Source: Symsagittifera roscoffensis (taxonomy: Eukaryota; Xenacoelomorpha; Acoela; Convolutidae). From it: a stretch of DNA of 64,000 nucleotides. Location: the NCBI RefSeq assembly GCF_963678635.1, contig NC_087062.1:4117556-4181555 (forward strand), in the 5' to 3' direction. Positions 1 through 13,257 of this stretch are shown piece by piece (positions within the stretch are counted from its first letter, which is position 1; each line of letters opens with the position of its first letter). The notes beneath the pieces were generated by a model. It saw nothing but the letters and a program-made list of their open reading frames with translations, had not been told where the DNA came from and did not search any database. The translations under genes were made by a program, and so were the position numbers.

Positions 1-777
1 AAACTGCAATACAAAACTTGTGCGACTTTGATTGGAAAAAAAATAATAAAATAACACAGGCTCCACTAGATACGGTACGTATTTTTTCAAATTTAAGCAA
101 CTCTTTATTCATAACAAATTGAAGAATTAAATGAGGTGTATGTACTTCATTGAACAAAAACAAGAGAAAATAAATGAAAACAAGAATAGCCGGTTACAGT
201 GCAAATAGCAAAAAAAAATCCGACCACAATTAACAAAAAATTTCTATTGCCAAAAGAAACTTTCTCCGCTTAAAGAAACTTCACTAATTTTAATGGAGTA
301 AGACTTAAATTTTCAAGGCTCAAATAAAAGCGTATCCTCCGATTATAAGCATATTCGGTCGCTTAATTCACTCGAAAGACTTAAAATTTCAAAACGGTTT
401 TTCTCGACAGAAAATTGTTCTTAACTTTTTATATTTTGTTCGAGTCACTGCTGAAAGGGCTAAAATATCACTCAACCACGATGTTATTTAAGATGCCTAA
501 TTTTGCGTGAGACACGAAGGCAAATTTCCTCCCAGTTTCGGTTGTCAGAACAAAAAATATTCAATGGTTAACTCACACAAGCCTGACTCATATCATTTGC
601 GTAAATGTTAAATTCTTTTTTAAAAACAAACAAACAAACACTTCATTCAAAATAAACCAGAGAAATTGAATTGGTGAATCCTACAATATTGAACAATAAA
701 AAACCGATAAATAATTTGAAAAAAAACAGCAGCACCATCTCAACTTTCGATTTTTAAGACAGTAAAAGCGAGCACAC
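1..777. other. UAP1 intron sequence running off the left edge
   Basis: I see no further UAP1 exon here. The stretch at about 360-570 resembles 8640-8850 (shared features are a TTTCAAA-CGGTTTTTCTC start, a TCACTCAACCACGATG-like middle and TGATTTTGCGTG-like end), so it is part of a dispersed repeat. Confidence 0.5.
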
Positions 778-3700
778 CTTGTACGCGTTGTCTACTTTGC
801 AGACCACTCCCACTTTCTCATGCGGATCTTTCTTCAGCAGCACCTGAAAAATTAAATCATCAAGCTCAAAGAACGTACTCGATAAAACTTCGGCGACATT
901 TAGCTTTGGTTAACTATAAGGGCGAAATTCAACTTACCAGATCCCGGATTTCGACAACAATTAACACATTTTCTGAATGCTTTAAGTGCATATTCGTAAT
1001 CTGACTTTAAAAATGGTGAAAACTAACAACAACAAAAATTATTCATATTTCCACGTTATTTCAGAGCTGCAAAAATTTTTAAGAACGCTTCAAGACAGTA
1101 GAGCGCTTATCGCTCACGCCACATAACCCGACCATATAACTTGGCATCAGTACTGAAGTTATGGACTTTTTTATTCTAGTGGACAAATAACATCATTGTT
1201 GAACTATAAAGTTTTAAATAAGTAATTGAAACAAATATACAAAAGCGTAACTAGATGAACTCACGAATATCTATGTCTACACGCGTTCATGTAGTTATGC
1301 TTTTGTGTATTTGTTTCAATTATTTATTTAAAATTTTATAACTCAACAATGATGTTATTCGTCCAAAAGAATAAAAGAGCCCATAACTACTCTATTGGTG
1401 CCTGTTTTAGTTGTTCACATGCCACTGGCTAAATTCTTTCACGTTCATGCAAATTTTCACGTTTCAAGATATCAACGGTATTTCAAATGAAAATTATTAC
1501 CGTTTGAAAGCGTTAAAAATTCTTTAAAAAATCTTTTGGGTCCATTGCCAGCCTAAATTTTACTTTTCACTAAATATTACTGCAGGCTCAAACTTAGGCG
1601 GCTTTGAGGAGTCTTCTGATACTTGAGAGAATCCGGGATCCGGTAAGTTGAATTTCACCCCTTTTCTTCTCCTTATTGTCATCCAAGTACCTTGTTGGCG
1701 CACTCTGCCTGTCTTGTGATGGCGAATCCGACGAACAGGGGGTCGGCCAGCCTGACCAGGATGTTGTCCACTCCATAGATGTTTATGTGCTCCACCCCCC
1801 TACTCTGCATGTCCTCCAGAATGCCACACTCCCGCATCGCCCTATACAGACCCCCGTTGCCATCTGAAACAAACAACAGTACTAGTTCAGTTCAGATCAG
1901 GGAGGGATTTATGGGAGTTAGGTGGGAGTGAGGGTCTAGATCAGACTTCAGAGATTCGACCCCCTCGCCACCCAGAGGATCCCCTTTAATACTATTTTAC
2001 GACACCCCTATTCGGCCGACCGACTCTTAAATGTTTCTAAAGGAGCATTAGAAACACTAATATATAGTTTTTGACGAGTATGAAATGAAAGGTTCTCCAC
2101 TTTATGAGCGAACTCCCTGAAAATTGAAGGAAGATTGTTTTTTTTTTGGATAATAGACTTATCGTGATATATTCGTCGATAACAATTGGTTTAAAACTCA
2201 ATTGTTATTAACGAAGATATCACTATATCACAATTAAAAAGTAGATCACAATAATGGCCTGTTGATGTGCAAGGAGATTAGAAAGTTCCAATCACAGTAA
2301 TTTTTGCAAACAAACTATATGCTAAATCATATGCTATATTTTTGCAAACAAACTATATGCTATAGGATCATTTTTTGAATCATTCGAATTTCGTAAAGAT
2401 TAAGTTAAGAAGTGAATATTCCATACCTGGACTTCTTGCAATTTTACTCTTCGATTCCAGTAAAATTTTCCCTTTCATGTCTATACACGGAATCATATTC
2501 TGCTCGAAGAACACGACATTTGTCTTTTCAAGTCCAAAGTACCCCTTGCTCTCGAAAAACTGCTGAGTTGCTTCTTTTGTGTGTTCGGATGTCATGATGT
2601 ACCAAGGCACTACAGATGTTGGACTGGAATGGTTTGCATGTTTGTCAGCTAACTGCTGGATTTTGATGATTCGCTCGGCTTGGATTTGATACAATGTTTT
2701 ATTAGACGGAAGGCCGACATTGTACATTCCCTGAAAGCCAACTTTATTATTAAGGGCTAATAATCAAAACTAACTTAATAATGAAAGAACAATATTTCAG
2801 CGTTGTATCGGGCGTATTATCGGGGCCAAAAAAACTGATGAAAGCAAAATTTTGAGTGTAGTAAAACCATCACTTGAGAGCGTACCATAAGATTAAAAAT
2901 CTATCTTCAATTTGAGCATCAGATATTGGCTGCAAAAAAGAAAGGATGTCTTTCGGGCCAATTGAAAAGAAAATTCTTTCCTAACGGTTGGAAATGATGA
3001 CTGCGAATTAAAAAAAGTTTAGAGTAAAGAAATAAACAGGCGGTTAGTTTACCTTAGGGTAATCGACTCCCAGTCTAGTGCCCTGGCCTCCAGCTAGTAG
3101 GAGTACACATACAGAACTAGATGCGATGGCTGATAGTCCTAATGACTTGTATTCGGGTGCCTGTTCGTCGTGCACAGATCCCGTGATGTCTCTTTCTACT
3201 GGAGCGAGACGACACGCTTCTGTGACTCCATGTTTCTAAATTATAATTCCGGCTAATTTCATAACTAAAAAATCCGAACGCCACAAAATTTTCAACCAAT
3301 CAAAGTCCTTCAAACTGTTTTCAAAAACCCTGATTTTCACGCCTCTTTTTACAAATTTTTTAGTAATGATTGGCTGTCGTAACTTTTGAGCATTGGGTCC
3401 CGGAGATTCCCCATGTCAAACAATGTAGTCGATTACTTTTTACGATAAGATTATACAACATATCCGCCGTGACAGAACGTAAGACGGTGAAATATTCCAC
3501 ATGCGTGTTAGATTGTGTGAATAAATGGAGAGATTCAGCATTCATCAATTGCTGGACCAGGCCAGAAAGAATTTAGTTCGGATCTATTCAACTATCAGCC
3601 CATCCTATGGTACATAGGTAGAGAATAACCGCAATTAGTAAGGACTAGATAAACGGTTAATTATTAGCGAGTAATCTACCCACCAAATGCACCCCTAAGA

Positions 3701-4680
3701 AAAAAAAGCGAGATACTTACAGATTTTTTAAATTTCTGTCATATACTAATTTAACAAAGATAATGAACTATCAAAATATCATATTATTAACATTTTTCAC
3801 ATGTCATTGCAAAATCCTGAGCTATTTTTGAAACCCTTCTAACTGCTCTGACGTAACTTGAAAAAGATTTAGAAAAATGACAACTTATTTTCATAATTTA
3901 GTCCCTCGGTTCTTACCTTTCACAAGGCTTCTTTATTAATCAGCTGTTATGCTTAATAACTATTCGATGCTTTTCAACTGGCTAACTGTTTATTCAAGTG
4001 TTCATTTTAAACCATGCTTTTCATTTCATGCTTTTCCTTTTAAACCAAAACATCTACGAAAAACATCAGAAGTTAGAAAAAAATAGACTACCAATTGCCA
4101 ATTTAATAGTGAAGGAAATAGAGAAAACAATTGGCAAAATTTACAACAGAAAGTTACTCAAAACTAACTAAGTCGTGCAAACTCCCATGCCACATATTAC
4201 CTGATCGAAATCGACTTTCGCGACCTGTAATGGAAACATAAAAATCATATTATTCATGTTATTATTTTTGGCATTAAAAAACTTTTGATAAATCATCTTT
4301 CGCTTTCATTATATGAACTTATGAACTACAAAGCAAAAATTGTAGATTATTATTTCATCACATTTTAATTAATAGCGACGTTCTCGAAGAACATTCTGAC
4401 ATCTCAGAGAAAATTTTGCACCACCTTAGTAAACACCGACCTTCTCAAAGAACTCGCTGACATCTTTGAAGTCAACTGTTGAAATATCAGCCAACAACTT
4501 TTCCTTTTCTCCGTCGCTCAGCTCTTCGTAAAATTGCATCAAATGCGACTGGTCGTATTGCTTCAGTTTGGCCCTAATTTCATCTTCTGACATGACTGGA
4601 TGTGTTTTGTCTGTCTTTGAATGACTATGACCATTTGATATAGTACTATTCGGATGAACAATATCTCCGTTTTCCAACAT
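778..4680 (-). CDS. UAP1: UDP-N-acetylhexosamine pyrophosphorylase, six 5' exons (partial)
   Basis: The enzyme joins UTP and GlcNAc-1-phosphate to make UDP-GlcNAc in the cytosol, the donor for chitin, N-glycans, GPI anchors and O-GlcNAc. I place exons on the minus strand at 4441-4680, 4201-4224, 3053-3235, 2427-2730, 1691-1863 and 778-843. All junctions are GT-AG and the phases match, giving 330 residues. Start is the ATG at 4680. Exon 3 holds the nucleotidyltransferase signature [12 protein letters not shown] (about residues 133-144) followed by the YPKG lysine. Exon 4 holds PWYIMTS, and exons 4/5 join at [11 protein letters not shown]; all match eukaryotic UAP1. Exon 2 is a 24-nt microexon encoding 8 residues. 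Exon 1 carries a His/Ser-rich N-terminal extension of about 30 residues before the conserved helical part. The C-terminal ~190 residues (about 520 is usual) must lie left of position 1. Identity is secure; the exon 1 donor (AAG|GTCGGT) is the weakest boundary. Confidence 0.93.
1157..1388. mobile_element. Foldback MITE in a UAP1 intron
   Basis: An inverted repeat with arms at about 1157-1262 and 1284-1388 starts AGTTATGGACTTTT and ends with a near-perfect reverse complement (AAGAGCCCATAACT). The spacer is about 20 bp. It codes for nothing and sits between UAP1 exons 5 and 6. No clear target-site duplication was found. Confidence 0.8.
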
Positions 4681-4714
4681 AATTAACCTGAAATGCTTGA
4701 TTTCTCAATACAAA

Positions 4715-5506
4715 ACATAGCCATTTGACAGTTGGAAAAGAGAAATGAACGCAATGAAACTAAAACTGAAACAAAAACGGACTTGTTTTTTTTTCAAAAA
4801 TCTTCAACTTTGAAGAAAAAAACAAATGGCCTTAAAGCTCTCTGAATTTGTAGAACAATTTATGATGGACACTTTTTTGTTAAAAGCAACCCAATTTGAG
4901 AAAACTGGATCAATAGGTAAGTCTTTTATCTCACTGGGAAATCTGATAATTAATTTCCATTTTCAATATTAGAAGTCGATCACGTTTTTCGTGACCTTTA
5001 CATTTTTGCTGTTCGATAGTGGAGTTTGCCTTCCTTTTAATATATGAAAGGGACTGAACTAAAGAAGAAATCATAAATCAAACCGCGAAAAATCAAAATT
5101 GCGTGTGAACAAACTCCAAGACTTTTTCCTAAAAACAAAAAAAAATCACCAAGACCTATACAACTACGTTCATTACTCTTAAAAACAATTCTGTATATTG
5201 AAATAAGTTACAACGCGGAGAAGCCATGGAAAATTTTTGCAAATAGTTTAACTAAAACCTGTCAGTCAATAGAAAAAAAACATGAATTCATTATGGTAGT
5301 CCCTTATTCAAACCCGGCTACAAGAATCTACTCAGCAGCAAAGTTGCACTTCAAAAAAAAACGGCTCTAAAAAGGTATAAAACGGATAAACAAAGAAAAG
5401 GTTTTAAAAATCAGCTTTGAAAAATAAAACTTTTGCTAGCAAAGTGCCGGAATTGAACAACCGACCTGAACATAATGAATATCACGTCCTCGCATCTGCG
5501 CCATAG
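4715..5506 (-). repeat. tRNA-derived SINE-like repeat with long body
   Basis: On the minus strand, 5506-5445 has a tRNA-like head: a TGGCGCAGATGCG block resembling an A box and a GGTTGTTCAATTCC block resembling a B box. The body runs to about 4715. Body segments (ACAGTTGGAAAAGAG near the end, a CTACGTTCATTACTC block near 5165) recur at 14090, 15930, 16320, 55650, 58590 and 59100. It lies just upstream of the UAP1 start. Confidence 0.6.
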
Positions 5507-6789
5507 TTTATTGAAAATTTTCATTTACTAGCCACTAATAAAGCAGATAGAACAGAAGCTATTAAATTTCCAATGCAATGCAGCAAACGTGCCACCAAAA
5601 GAGCACTTTTATTTGCGAGTTGGGTTAGTGTAAATAAAACACAAGCTTTCGAGAGAACTATATAGCCTTTCAACCTCAACTTAAACATTTTCGCAAAAAA
5701 AAAACAATTTCGCCTTTCTACATTATCGTAAAAACTGGCAGTTTTACATCAGACAGACGCGCGGTTGCAAATCAAGCGCGGTTGCAAATTCTTTTTTGAT
5801 TTTCTCCAAACTCTCCAAAATATCATTCAAGCCGAATTAATGGACAGCAATAAACCAGATACAAAGCTATGCAGCAAAAATGCACCAAATAATGATGTTG
5901 CTGTAAAAAAGCCACTAAATAAATGGTGCATATACAAACCAGTCCAATACAAATTGGTCCAAAAAATCATATAAGGAAGAAAAAAAACAGTCCAATACAA
6001 AACAGTCCGGTTTAAGGTCGCCGGTGGGCGCGCTTTGCGTCGATAACCGGCTCTAAATTTCGTATAACTCCTCTCCTCTGTTGGCAAGCTCGCAACACAT
6101 TGGCAGGACTGCGGCGCTCACTATTTTGTTCTTTATGTTTGTTGAACAAAGGACAATTCTCGGCCTACCGGCTTGTTAAAACAATTATAGGACTGTTTTG
6201 TACAAAATGAGCGTTTTTGTTTGAGAGTTTGGATGGGAAAAATTGGACTTCGCAATATGACACTATGCTCACTAAGCTCGCTCCGATAATTCCTTCGGCC
6301 AACAACCAGACACGTACTTGGATAGTAATTACTGGGCAGCAATGCATGCGCTTCATTAAAGCGGATTTAACTCATCCTATTATTTCTCCAAATGTATTAT
6401 ATTCTGTGAGCTAACATTGAACTACAACACAGAAAGTAGCGGCTTCAATTGAAGAAAAGTGGTGGACTTCCCCAAGTGGTGAAAAATTTGTTAATACATC
6501 TGACGACCAAAATAAGAGCGAGCCTACACTACGTTCAGTTAGACTTAATACGATAAGTTTTCTTCGCAGCTACAACACTGCTCTTTATTCAGAAATACTA
6601 ATGGACTATCTGCAAAGGAATTTATCGTTCGAACTCAGTCCGAGTGACGAAATTCGCATTTGAGTCACAAAACTTTGATTTGAAAACTTAATATGTAAAT
6701 CAAGACTAAGTTTGTATTAGTTTTAAGGCAGACATCTGGAATCCGGACAGACAAACCATGTATTTTATAGTCAGTTTATCACGTGTGTT
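5507..6789. other. Spacer between UAP1 and the coiled-coil gene
   Basis: This is AT-rich sequence with no supported exon. Short ORFs here lack splice context or recognisable protein sequence. I see only weak repeat-like stretches, such as the tandem CAAATTGGTCC-like pieces near 5940-6010. Confidence 0.5.
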
Positions 6790-9700
6790 TTATCTGAACA
6801 TTGGAAAAACGAATGCGTGTTGTAAATTGACAGGCGGTTTCTCTGGATCAGTCATGGCCTCTTTGACGTCTGTCTCGATTAAGTCCCAAGTGTCCGTGTT
6901 CGAGTTTTGAAACTGTTTAGTGTCTGTGTTCACGTGAACATCAACTAGAATCAGCTCGTCTGTCTTCATTTCTCTATCTGTCGTTTCCAATGGGTCTCCA
7001 ACATTTGCATCTTGGCATTCAATTTCGACCTAAACAGAGCAGCTCAATCCTGTTCACAAATTGGAAACTAGAACTCCACTAATACTTACAATTGACTAAG
7101 CAGTGCCAATTTCAATAGTTAACTATTTTTTCATTAATCAGTGATTTATAGCTTTTCTCAGCAAACCGTACCCGGAAATTTCAACATTTTCAAGTCATTT
7201 TACTCAATTCATCTACTCTTGATTAACTTTCAAAGCCCGCTGTTTTTGTGAATGGGGGTTCCTGCAAGCGTAGTGAAGTTGTTTGCAAAAGCACAATATG
7301 GTACTAACCATAACACTCTTATCCTCTTTATTGGCCTCTTGATCTCTCTTTCTTCTCTCGTCCTCCTCCCTTTTAGTTTTCTCCGTCTCCTCTTTCGCCT
7401 TTTGCTCCTCCTTCAATCTATAGAGCTGACTCCTCAGGTCTTCATTGTCGTCCACAAGTTCTCGGTTCCTCGCGAGCACCCCTTGCATCTCGTCACGTGC
7501 CTTCTCGAACTGGTTCAAAAGAGACTTCTGTTCCTGCTCCATGCGAACACGATTGGCTTCTTCCTGTTTCAGTCGAGACTCTTCCCAGTTCGATCCTTGT
7601 TTCTAGAAATATTGAGACAATTATAATGACGACGAGCAGTTGGCTCACTTCCAATTCTCTTCCCCTTGACTTTTTTTTACGGAACCCTATTTATTAAGAC
7701 CCCCTTTTCAAATGACATTTCAAAATCAAAACTGCAACAAGGATAGCCGGTTACTATGCAAGTTGCGCAGACTGCTTCGACCATAGTCTTAAAAATACAA
7801 AAAAAAACGTTTTTTTTTTTCAAATTATATTCGTTTTTTTTCTCCGTGGTGTGATAAAAGAATCTGAACAAAAAACTAGAGCTTAGGCATACTCGACAGT
7901 CAAAGTAAAAAAAAGCAAACTGGAAAACCATTTTTCAAGAAAAATGACTAGAAAAAAAAACAGTTTTTCAAGTTTTTGTTTCCAAAAAGACACTAAAATA
8001 CTCAAAAAACAAACTGTAATCGAGTAAAACTAAATAATTGTAAGCTTTTAAGTTGATAAACAAAGGCGAAGTTGCACTTAGCAAACACAAAAAAAATGAC
8101 CGATAACGTCACTGGAAAAAACTTAATGAATATAACTTTGAGTCTACAAAATTTCTTATGTGACACACGCCAATTATAAGTCCACTTAATTGCTTAGTAA
8201 CGCCAGCCAATTATAACGCATTAGCAGTACCAGTAAATTTGAAACAAAAAGAAATTAACCAACTAACATGCCTCAATTTACAGAGCGGACGCATTTTAAC
8301 TAGTATACGAAAAAGTTCATTAAAATCATCCGACCCTGCCCAGGTTCGAACCTTCTTATTTTGTCGCGGATCTCCTTCCCTACTTCCCCGCTACAGATCC
8401 ATGATACATTGAAGCTTAAGTACTATTTGTAACATAATAGTCTGTTAATATCCTTAGCATTGGCTGTACTTAATAGCTGGTTATTGATCAAAACTACTTT
8501 CAAAAAGAACACTTTTTGTCGCAACAATATTTTGTACTTTAGTTGGAAAATAAGAGAGTTCATACTATCACACAAGCTTTGCTTGTAAAAACAAACTGCT
8601 GTAAGCCTGCTCGCTCAATAGAACTTGAAAAAAAATCAAAAGTTTCAAATCGGTTTTTCTCAACACTCGCCAAGTTTTTGAATTTTTTTTAACTATCGTT
8701 CGAAACACGACTGAAAGAGCTTTGAAATGATATATCATTCAACTACCTCCGATGAAAATTTGTGGTAGCTGATTTTGCGTGGAAAACAAAATTAGAAAAA
8801 AACTAAAAACACCCGAATACAAAGTTCCTCCCCATTTTTCGATAACACGCGCTGGAAAAATCTCGACTTTATTTTTAGCATGGAGAGAACAATTTTTCAC
8901 TCAACCCAACTAAACACTAAATCATCAAGCTTTAGCGGGCTTAGAAGACGCACGCCATCCACTTCAGAAATCGACACCGTATCATTCCGCAGCGTCCCTA
9001 TAATTTGGTACTATTGTAAATCCACTTTTGGCGTAAGCCTTGATTAGATTGAGGCGCCATTATTAATTATTTTTGGAAGGAACGCATAACGAAGAACGCA
9101 TTTTTTTAATCAAAGCGTGCCAAAAACAGTATTTTTGTCTCAATTTTTACCAATTGTTTGTGAAGTTCTAACTCAAAAAACAATAAAACTTTTAATCATA
9201 ACTAAACAAAACAAAGCCAACCATCTAAATAACGATGAAAACAAGTTCGTTATTTCACTCTTTAGAAATCAGAGACCATTGCAACGCTCCTCGATAAAGA
9301 CACTACCTTCCAAAAATTTATCCATTTTAAATATCCTACCTTCATTTCTCGCTCTTTCTGCAGTTCTTTCTCCTTGAACATACTTGCAACCAGAACTAGC
9401 TTCGTCTCCAACTCCGAAATCCTCAGATTTAAATCTCTGTTCTCATCCATCGCTTTCTCGGCCTCCAACGCCAACACTTTGTTCATCTTCTCGTAATACT
9501 CCACTGTATCATACGACAACTTTTGACTCTGGCGGTAAGTTTCCGCAACATCGCGTCGGGTCGGCTTCGTCGCCGTCGGCGGCAAACCCGTTTCGGTTGT
9601 ATTGTTATCGTTATCGGATAGTTCCGTAAGCTCGGTTTTCTTTGCGCGGCGAGAATCATGTACATCAGGAAGCGAATCTTTTTTGCCATTTTCTTTTCTG

Positions 9701-9885
9701 CTATCTCTTCTAAGAGATGAATCGTTATCCTCTGCCGATCGCGATTTGTCTTTTCCTCTTCTAGACGATTTTTCTTGAGATGTTTTCACGTCTGGACGTG
9801 TGTGTTTTCCGGATACATCCAACGACAAATCTATCTTTTTGCCTTGCTTGGAATCCAAATCATCTTTGAACACAACTTTAGACAT
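6790..9885 (-). CDS. Coiled-coil protein, three exons, 359 aa
   Basis: Exons are 9340-9885, 7309-7602 and 6790-7029, joined by GT-AG introns in phase 0 at both junctions. Start is the ATG at 9885 and stop is TAA at 6790. Residues 1-110 are very polar (Lys/Asp/Ser/Arg) and look disordered. Residues about 115-280 form a near-continuous heptad-like coiled coil rich in Glu, Lys and Arg (for example around ENRDLNLRISELETKL and NRELVDDNEDLRSQL). The last ~79 residues are acidic and end in a short hydrophobic FVFPMFR tail. I do not recognise a named family; a scaffold or cytoskeletal role is a guess from the coiled coil alone. It lies head-to-tail with UAP1, 2.1 kb upstream. The exon model is well supported by phase and splice sites. 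Confidence 0.82.
8329..8850 (-). repeat. tRNA-like head and related dispersed repeat in an intron
   Basis: The minus strand of 8329-8405 has a B-box-like GGTTCGAACCT and an A-box-like GGATCTGTAGCGGGG, so it looks tRNA-derived. The adjacent 8640-8850 resembles 360-570 in the window. The rest of the 7603-9339 intron shows nothing coding. Confidence 0.45.
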
Positions 9886-10229
9886 TACAAACAGCCAGTT
9901 TTATAATAAAAATGCTTTTTTTTAAATAAACTCAGCTCTTTACATGCTTGCTGTTTATATTCTAGCGAGCAACGTACAGAATTTGGTTCGTTATTTATAT
10001 ATGCTACATTATAAAACAAGTTTTGACTTACAAATTTTTTTAATCCTCAAAGAAAAACCGTTGAGCTGTAAAAATATATTGATAAGAGCAAGCATTATCA
10101 AAGTGAACTAACAATTCAACATGAAGCACAAATAAGTAGTCTCAATAATTCTATAAATCTGAGCAACAAAATATAAGCTTGATTTTTTGTCCTCGTTAGC
10201 AAAACTGGATCTTCTTCAATAAGTTTCTT
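9886..10229. other. Intergenic spacer
   Basis: This 344-bp AT-rich gap separates the 3' end of the gene to the right from the start of the coiled-coil gene. It presumably holds the promoter of the coiled-coil gene. I see no clear TATA box or repeat. Confidence 0.4.
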
Positions 10230-13200
10230 TTACAAGCAAGTCGTTGGCCTGAAAGCATCAACTAATACAATCTCATTTACAGATTCTTTCGAACGTGAGC
10301 TTCGTCCAAGAACTTTATTAACCACTTCTTTTTGCTGTTTTTTGTTTTTCATGCCTCTCAACTGCGGGTAAAACTCACTAAACAACGAAGTCGCATTTGA
10401 GCACGATAGTTTCAGATCTCTCTGCATATCTGTGGCCGTCCCGTGCTTCGGTTTCTTCAACTTAGCTCGACATCTGAAGTTCATAATCATCATGTGGAAC
10501 TCGGTATCATTTTGGAACTTGTTGTACAGATTCTGAACCATGTCATCGACACCTGTTTCTTTGAACGTTAACGTCGAATATCTCGAGCGACTGCCACTAC
10601 GACTAAACCGACTGAAAAAAGAACCACGGCGTGACGATTGTTCGTTGGCAGTCGGCGAACCAAGTCGATCTCCAAACGCCTCGATGTCAACGCTTCTTCG
10701 TTTTCGACTGGGCGTTTTTCTGTCCTTCTTTCGAAGCAGGCTAAAGAACCTTCTAGATGATTTTCGTTTTTGGGTATCAGTTCTAGATGCAGTCTCGTAA
10801 TGACTGTAGTGGCTTTCAGGAACCATGGTTGACACGCGAGTTCGTCTGGTTACATCCACTGAAAACGAACTTGATTCCCCGCCTTCAGTGGCATTGTTTT
10901 GGTTATCGTCTGAGCTATTTTTCTCTTTGCTCGTTGAATCAAACCCACTAACAGATGATATTCCTGCGTCCATATCTCGGTTCAAACTACCGACCAAAAC
11001 TTGTTTAGATGTCTGCGTATGATTAGAAGCTGAGTCTAGATCTAGAGATTGCAATGTCGCGTTTGCTTGTAGAAACCTCTCAACACTAACACAGTGCTGT
11101 GCTTTGTTGAACACCGCTCTACTAGTTCCTGCATTTCCCACTATTCGCGCAATTTCTGCATAATGTTCGTGATCAAGCGTCGTTAAAGTCCGATTAGCTG
11201 TCACCGTGACCGGAACCGCTTTCGGATCTATGACATAGTACTGCTCTTTGATTTCAGCTGCGTCGAGTTCAAGCCTTGCGTTCGGAGTATGTTCTGGAGT
11301 TTTAAACGTCTCGACTTCCTTTGAATCATCAATTGACGCTTCTAGTTTCGGCGAGATACATTCCGTGACAATCCAGGGAACCAGAACTTTCCTCTTCGAA
11401 GACACACGGGGGAGGATTTTAATAGCATCGTACCGTAGATTGGCCATAACTGAATAGACAATGTGGAATCTGAAGCGTTTGTTTGGAAGTAGACAGGAGC
11501 TGCGGAACATCTCGATTGGACTGGGAGCTATTCTCTCGTGCACTTGACATGTAGTGGTGGATTGAGGCAGGCCTCGTTCAGAGTTACTCCTAAAATGTAT
11601 TAAGTGAGTATTACAATCTATAAAAAAATAGTGATATATAAGCAGGCGAAATAAAATCTTCTGTAAAAATAACTTAACCAGCTTGTGTTTTAAGTAACAC
11701 GGACATAGACTCTATGACCTGACTCTATAGACTCTACATACACTTTTCAACTGTCATGGACAACATACAGTTGAAAAGTCTAAAGGAACCTAATAAAAAA
11801 CGAAAAAAAAAACGTTATGTTTTTTGAAATTATGACCTTTTTATATTTTAAAATCTCTTATGATGCTCAGCCAACTTACGCTCCGGACTCCACAGTGTAA
11901 ACAGCGTGTGATGACTTGTCATTGGAGTTGTCGTATCTGACGCTGTCATAGAGGGACTGGAAATCAGACCCATTGGACAGGGCACTGGCATAGGACACAC
12001 TGTTGTATTGTATCGAGTACACTGGGGGCGACTTCAGGGCATTCGCACTTGACAAGAGCTCGTCCTTACCACTAAAAAATAATAACTGTGTTATGCCGAT
12101 CTACAAAATTATTTTATGAAAAATTGCATGGTTATTGATTTACACAGCTTGGAAACAAACTATTACTCAGTAACTGTTTCTCCAGAAGAAAAATGATAAA
12201 AAGATTTTCTGATTTCTGACCTGAAATATAGTGTAATCATCTCGTAGAATTTCAGTACTTCACATTCCAACTCTCAATTTTCTTAAATTATCTCTTATTC
12301 GCTTTTGAAGAATCGTCGAGAAACTTCCTTCAGAGCTCTTTTTTAAATCACCGAAGAGCTTTCAAATAGTATAAAAGACAATAAAAAGAAAACAACTCGT
12401 AGCGACTACTCACTGAAGTGGGCGTATGTTGTCGTAAGTTGCGATCGTATCCGTGATGTGAACAAACTCAGCCAGCTCAGCCGCCGAGTGGAAATCCTGG
12501 CCTCCCATCGTGTCCTCGGCAAACTCCCCCTCGGTCGCCGATCCACTTCCCCCCGTCGCCCCACTCCCACTCCCACTGTTACTACCCTCAAGGTCAAATA
12601 TCTTTTCATCTCCTAAGCATTAATTTCCAGTTTAACACCACCCCACCCGGATCTACTAAACAATCGCCCTCCCTTTGGTATCTACTAAAGAATTGCCACC
12701 CCTATAAATAAGAGCAGTAAATTAGCACTAGAGCGTTGCATTTAAAATTTGCAATTGTCAAGTAGATCCCCCAGCCCGTATTAAATTACAATCACAAGTT
12801 GCCAAAAACCGTCAATTTTGTTCGTAGGTCAAGTTGCGTTTCGAAACGGTTGTTCAAATCTATTCACATGCAGACACTACATTTGTATAATTTATAGCAT
12901 CTAATCTTGTTTCAAAACGCCATTTGAGGTTCAATTTAGGCAAAAAGGAAACAAAATGATGGGGAAAATTTGAAAAAATCTCGCCTGTGAAGCCAGCGTT
13001 AGACGCATTGGTGACAAAAGACCAATTTTCATAACTCTCAGACGAAGTACTCATTTCGACATCATCATGAGTAAGAAGTCCGGTGTCCAGGGACGGGTTG
13101 TCGCCCCGACTTAACCCGCCAGTGTCGAAAGTGCTGTTGGTTCCGAAGGCTGCATTTCCGAGTGAGGTGGTCGAGAATTGTGGTTCGGGTTCCGGTCGGG

Positions 13201-13257
13201 GAGTCGGAACCTCGGCAGGAGTGGGCGAGGTGAAGGTTGTTTGTTTCTCGTATTCAT
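10230..13257 (-). CDS. Unrecognised protein with YxN motifs and basic Ser/Arg tail (5' partial)
   Basis: Four exons are supported: 12985-13257, 12414-12612, 11880-12071 and 10230-11589, with compatible phases (2/1, 1/2, 2/2, 2/1) and stop TAG at 10230. They encode 674 residues after an incomplete first codon, so more 5' sequence exists. The first intron uses a GC donor (CAG|GCGAGA) with a normal AG acceptor; its phase fits only this way. The first part is Thr/Pro/Glu- and Gly/Ser-rich and carries three tyrosines in YxN context (SYENW, TYDNI, RYDNS), which is the Grb2 SH2 binding pattern. The middle has a hydrophobic stretch with RFRFHIVYSVMANLRYD. The C-terminal third is very basic (RKSSRRFFSLLRKKDRK, SRKRRS) with Ser/Arg runs, then a KKPKHG segment. 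No transmembrane segment is seen. It could be a docking/adaptor protein; that is inference. Confidence 0.72.

Noticed and set aside
7252-7697. Plus-strand frames opposite the coiled-coil exon
   Set aside because: Leu/Ser-rich shadows of the Glu/Lys-rich exon at 7309-7602.
10540-11457. Plus-strand frames opposite the large 3' exon
   Set aside because: Antisense shadows of the 10230-11589 exon.
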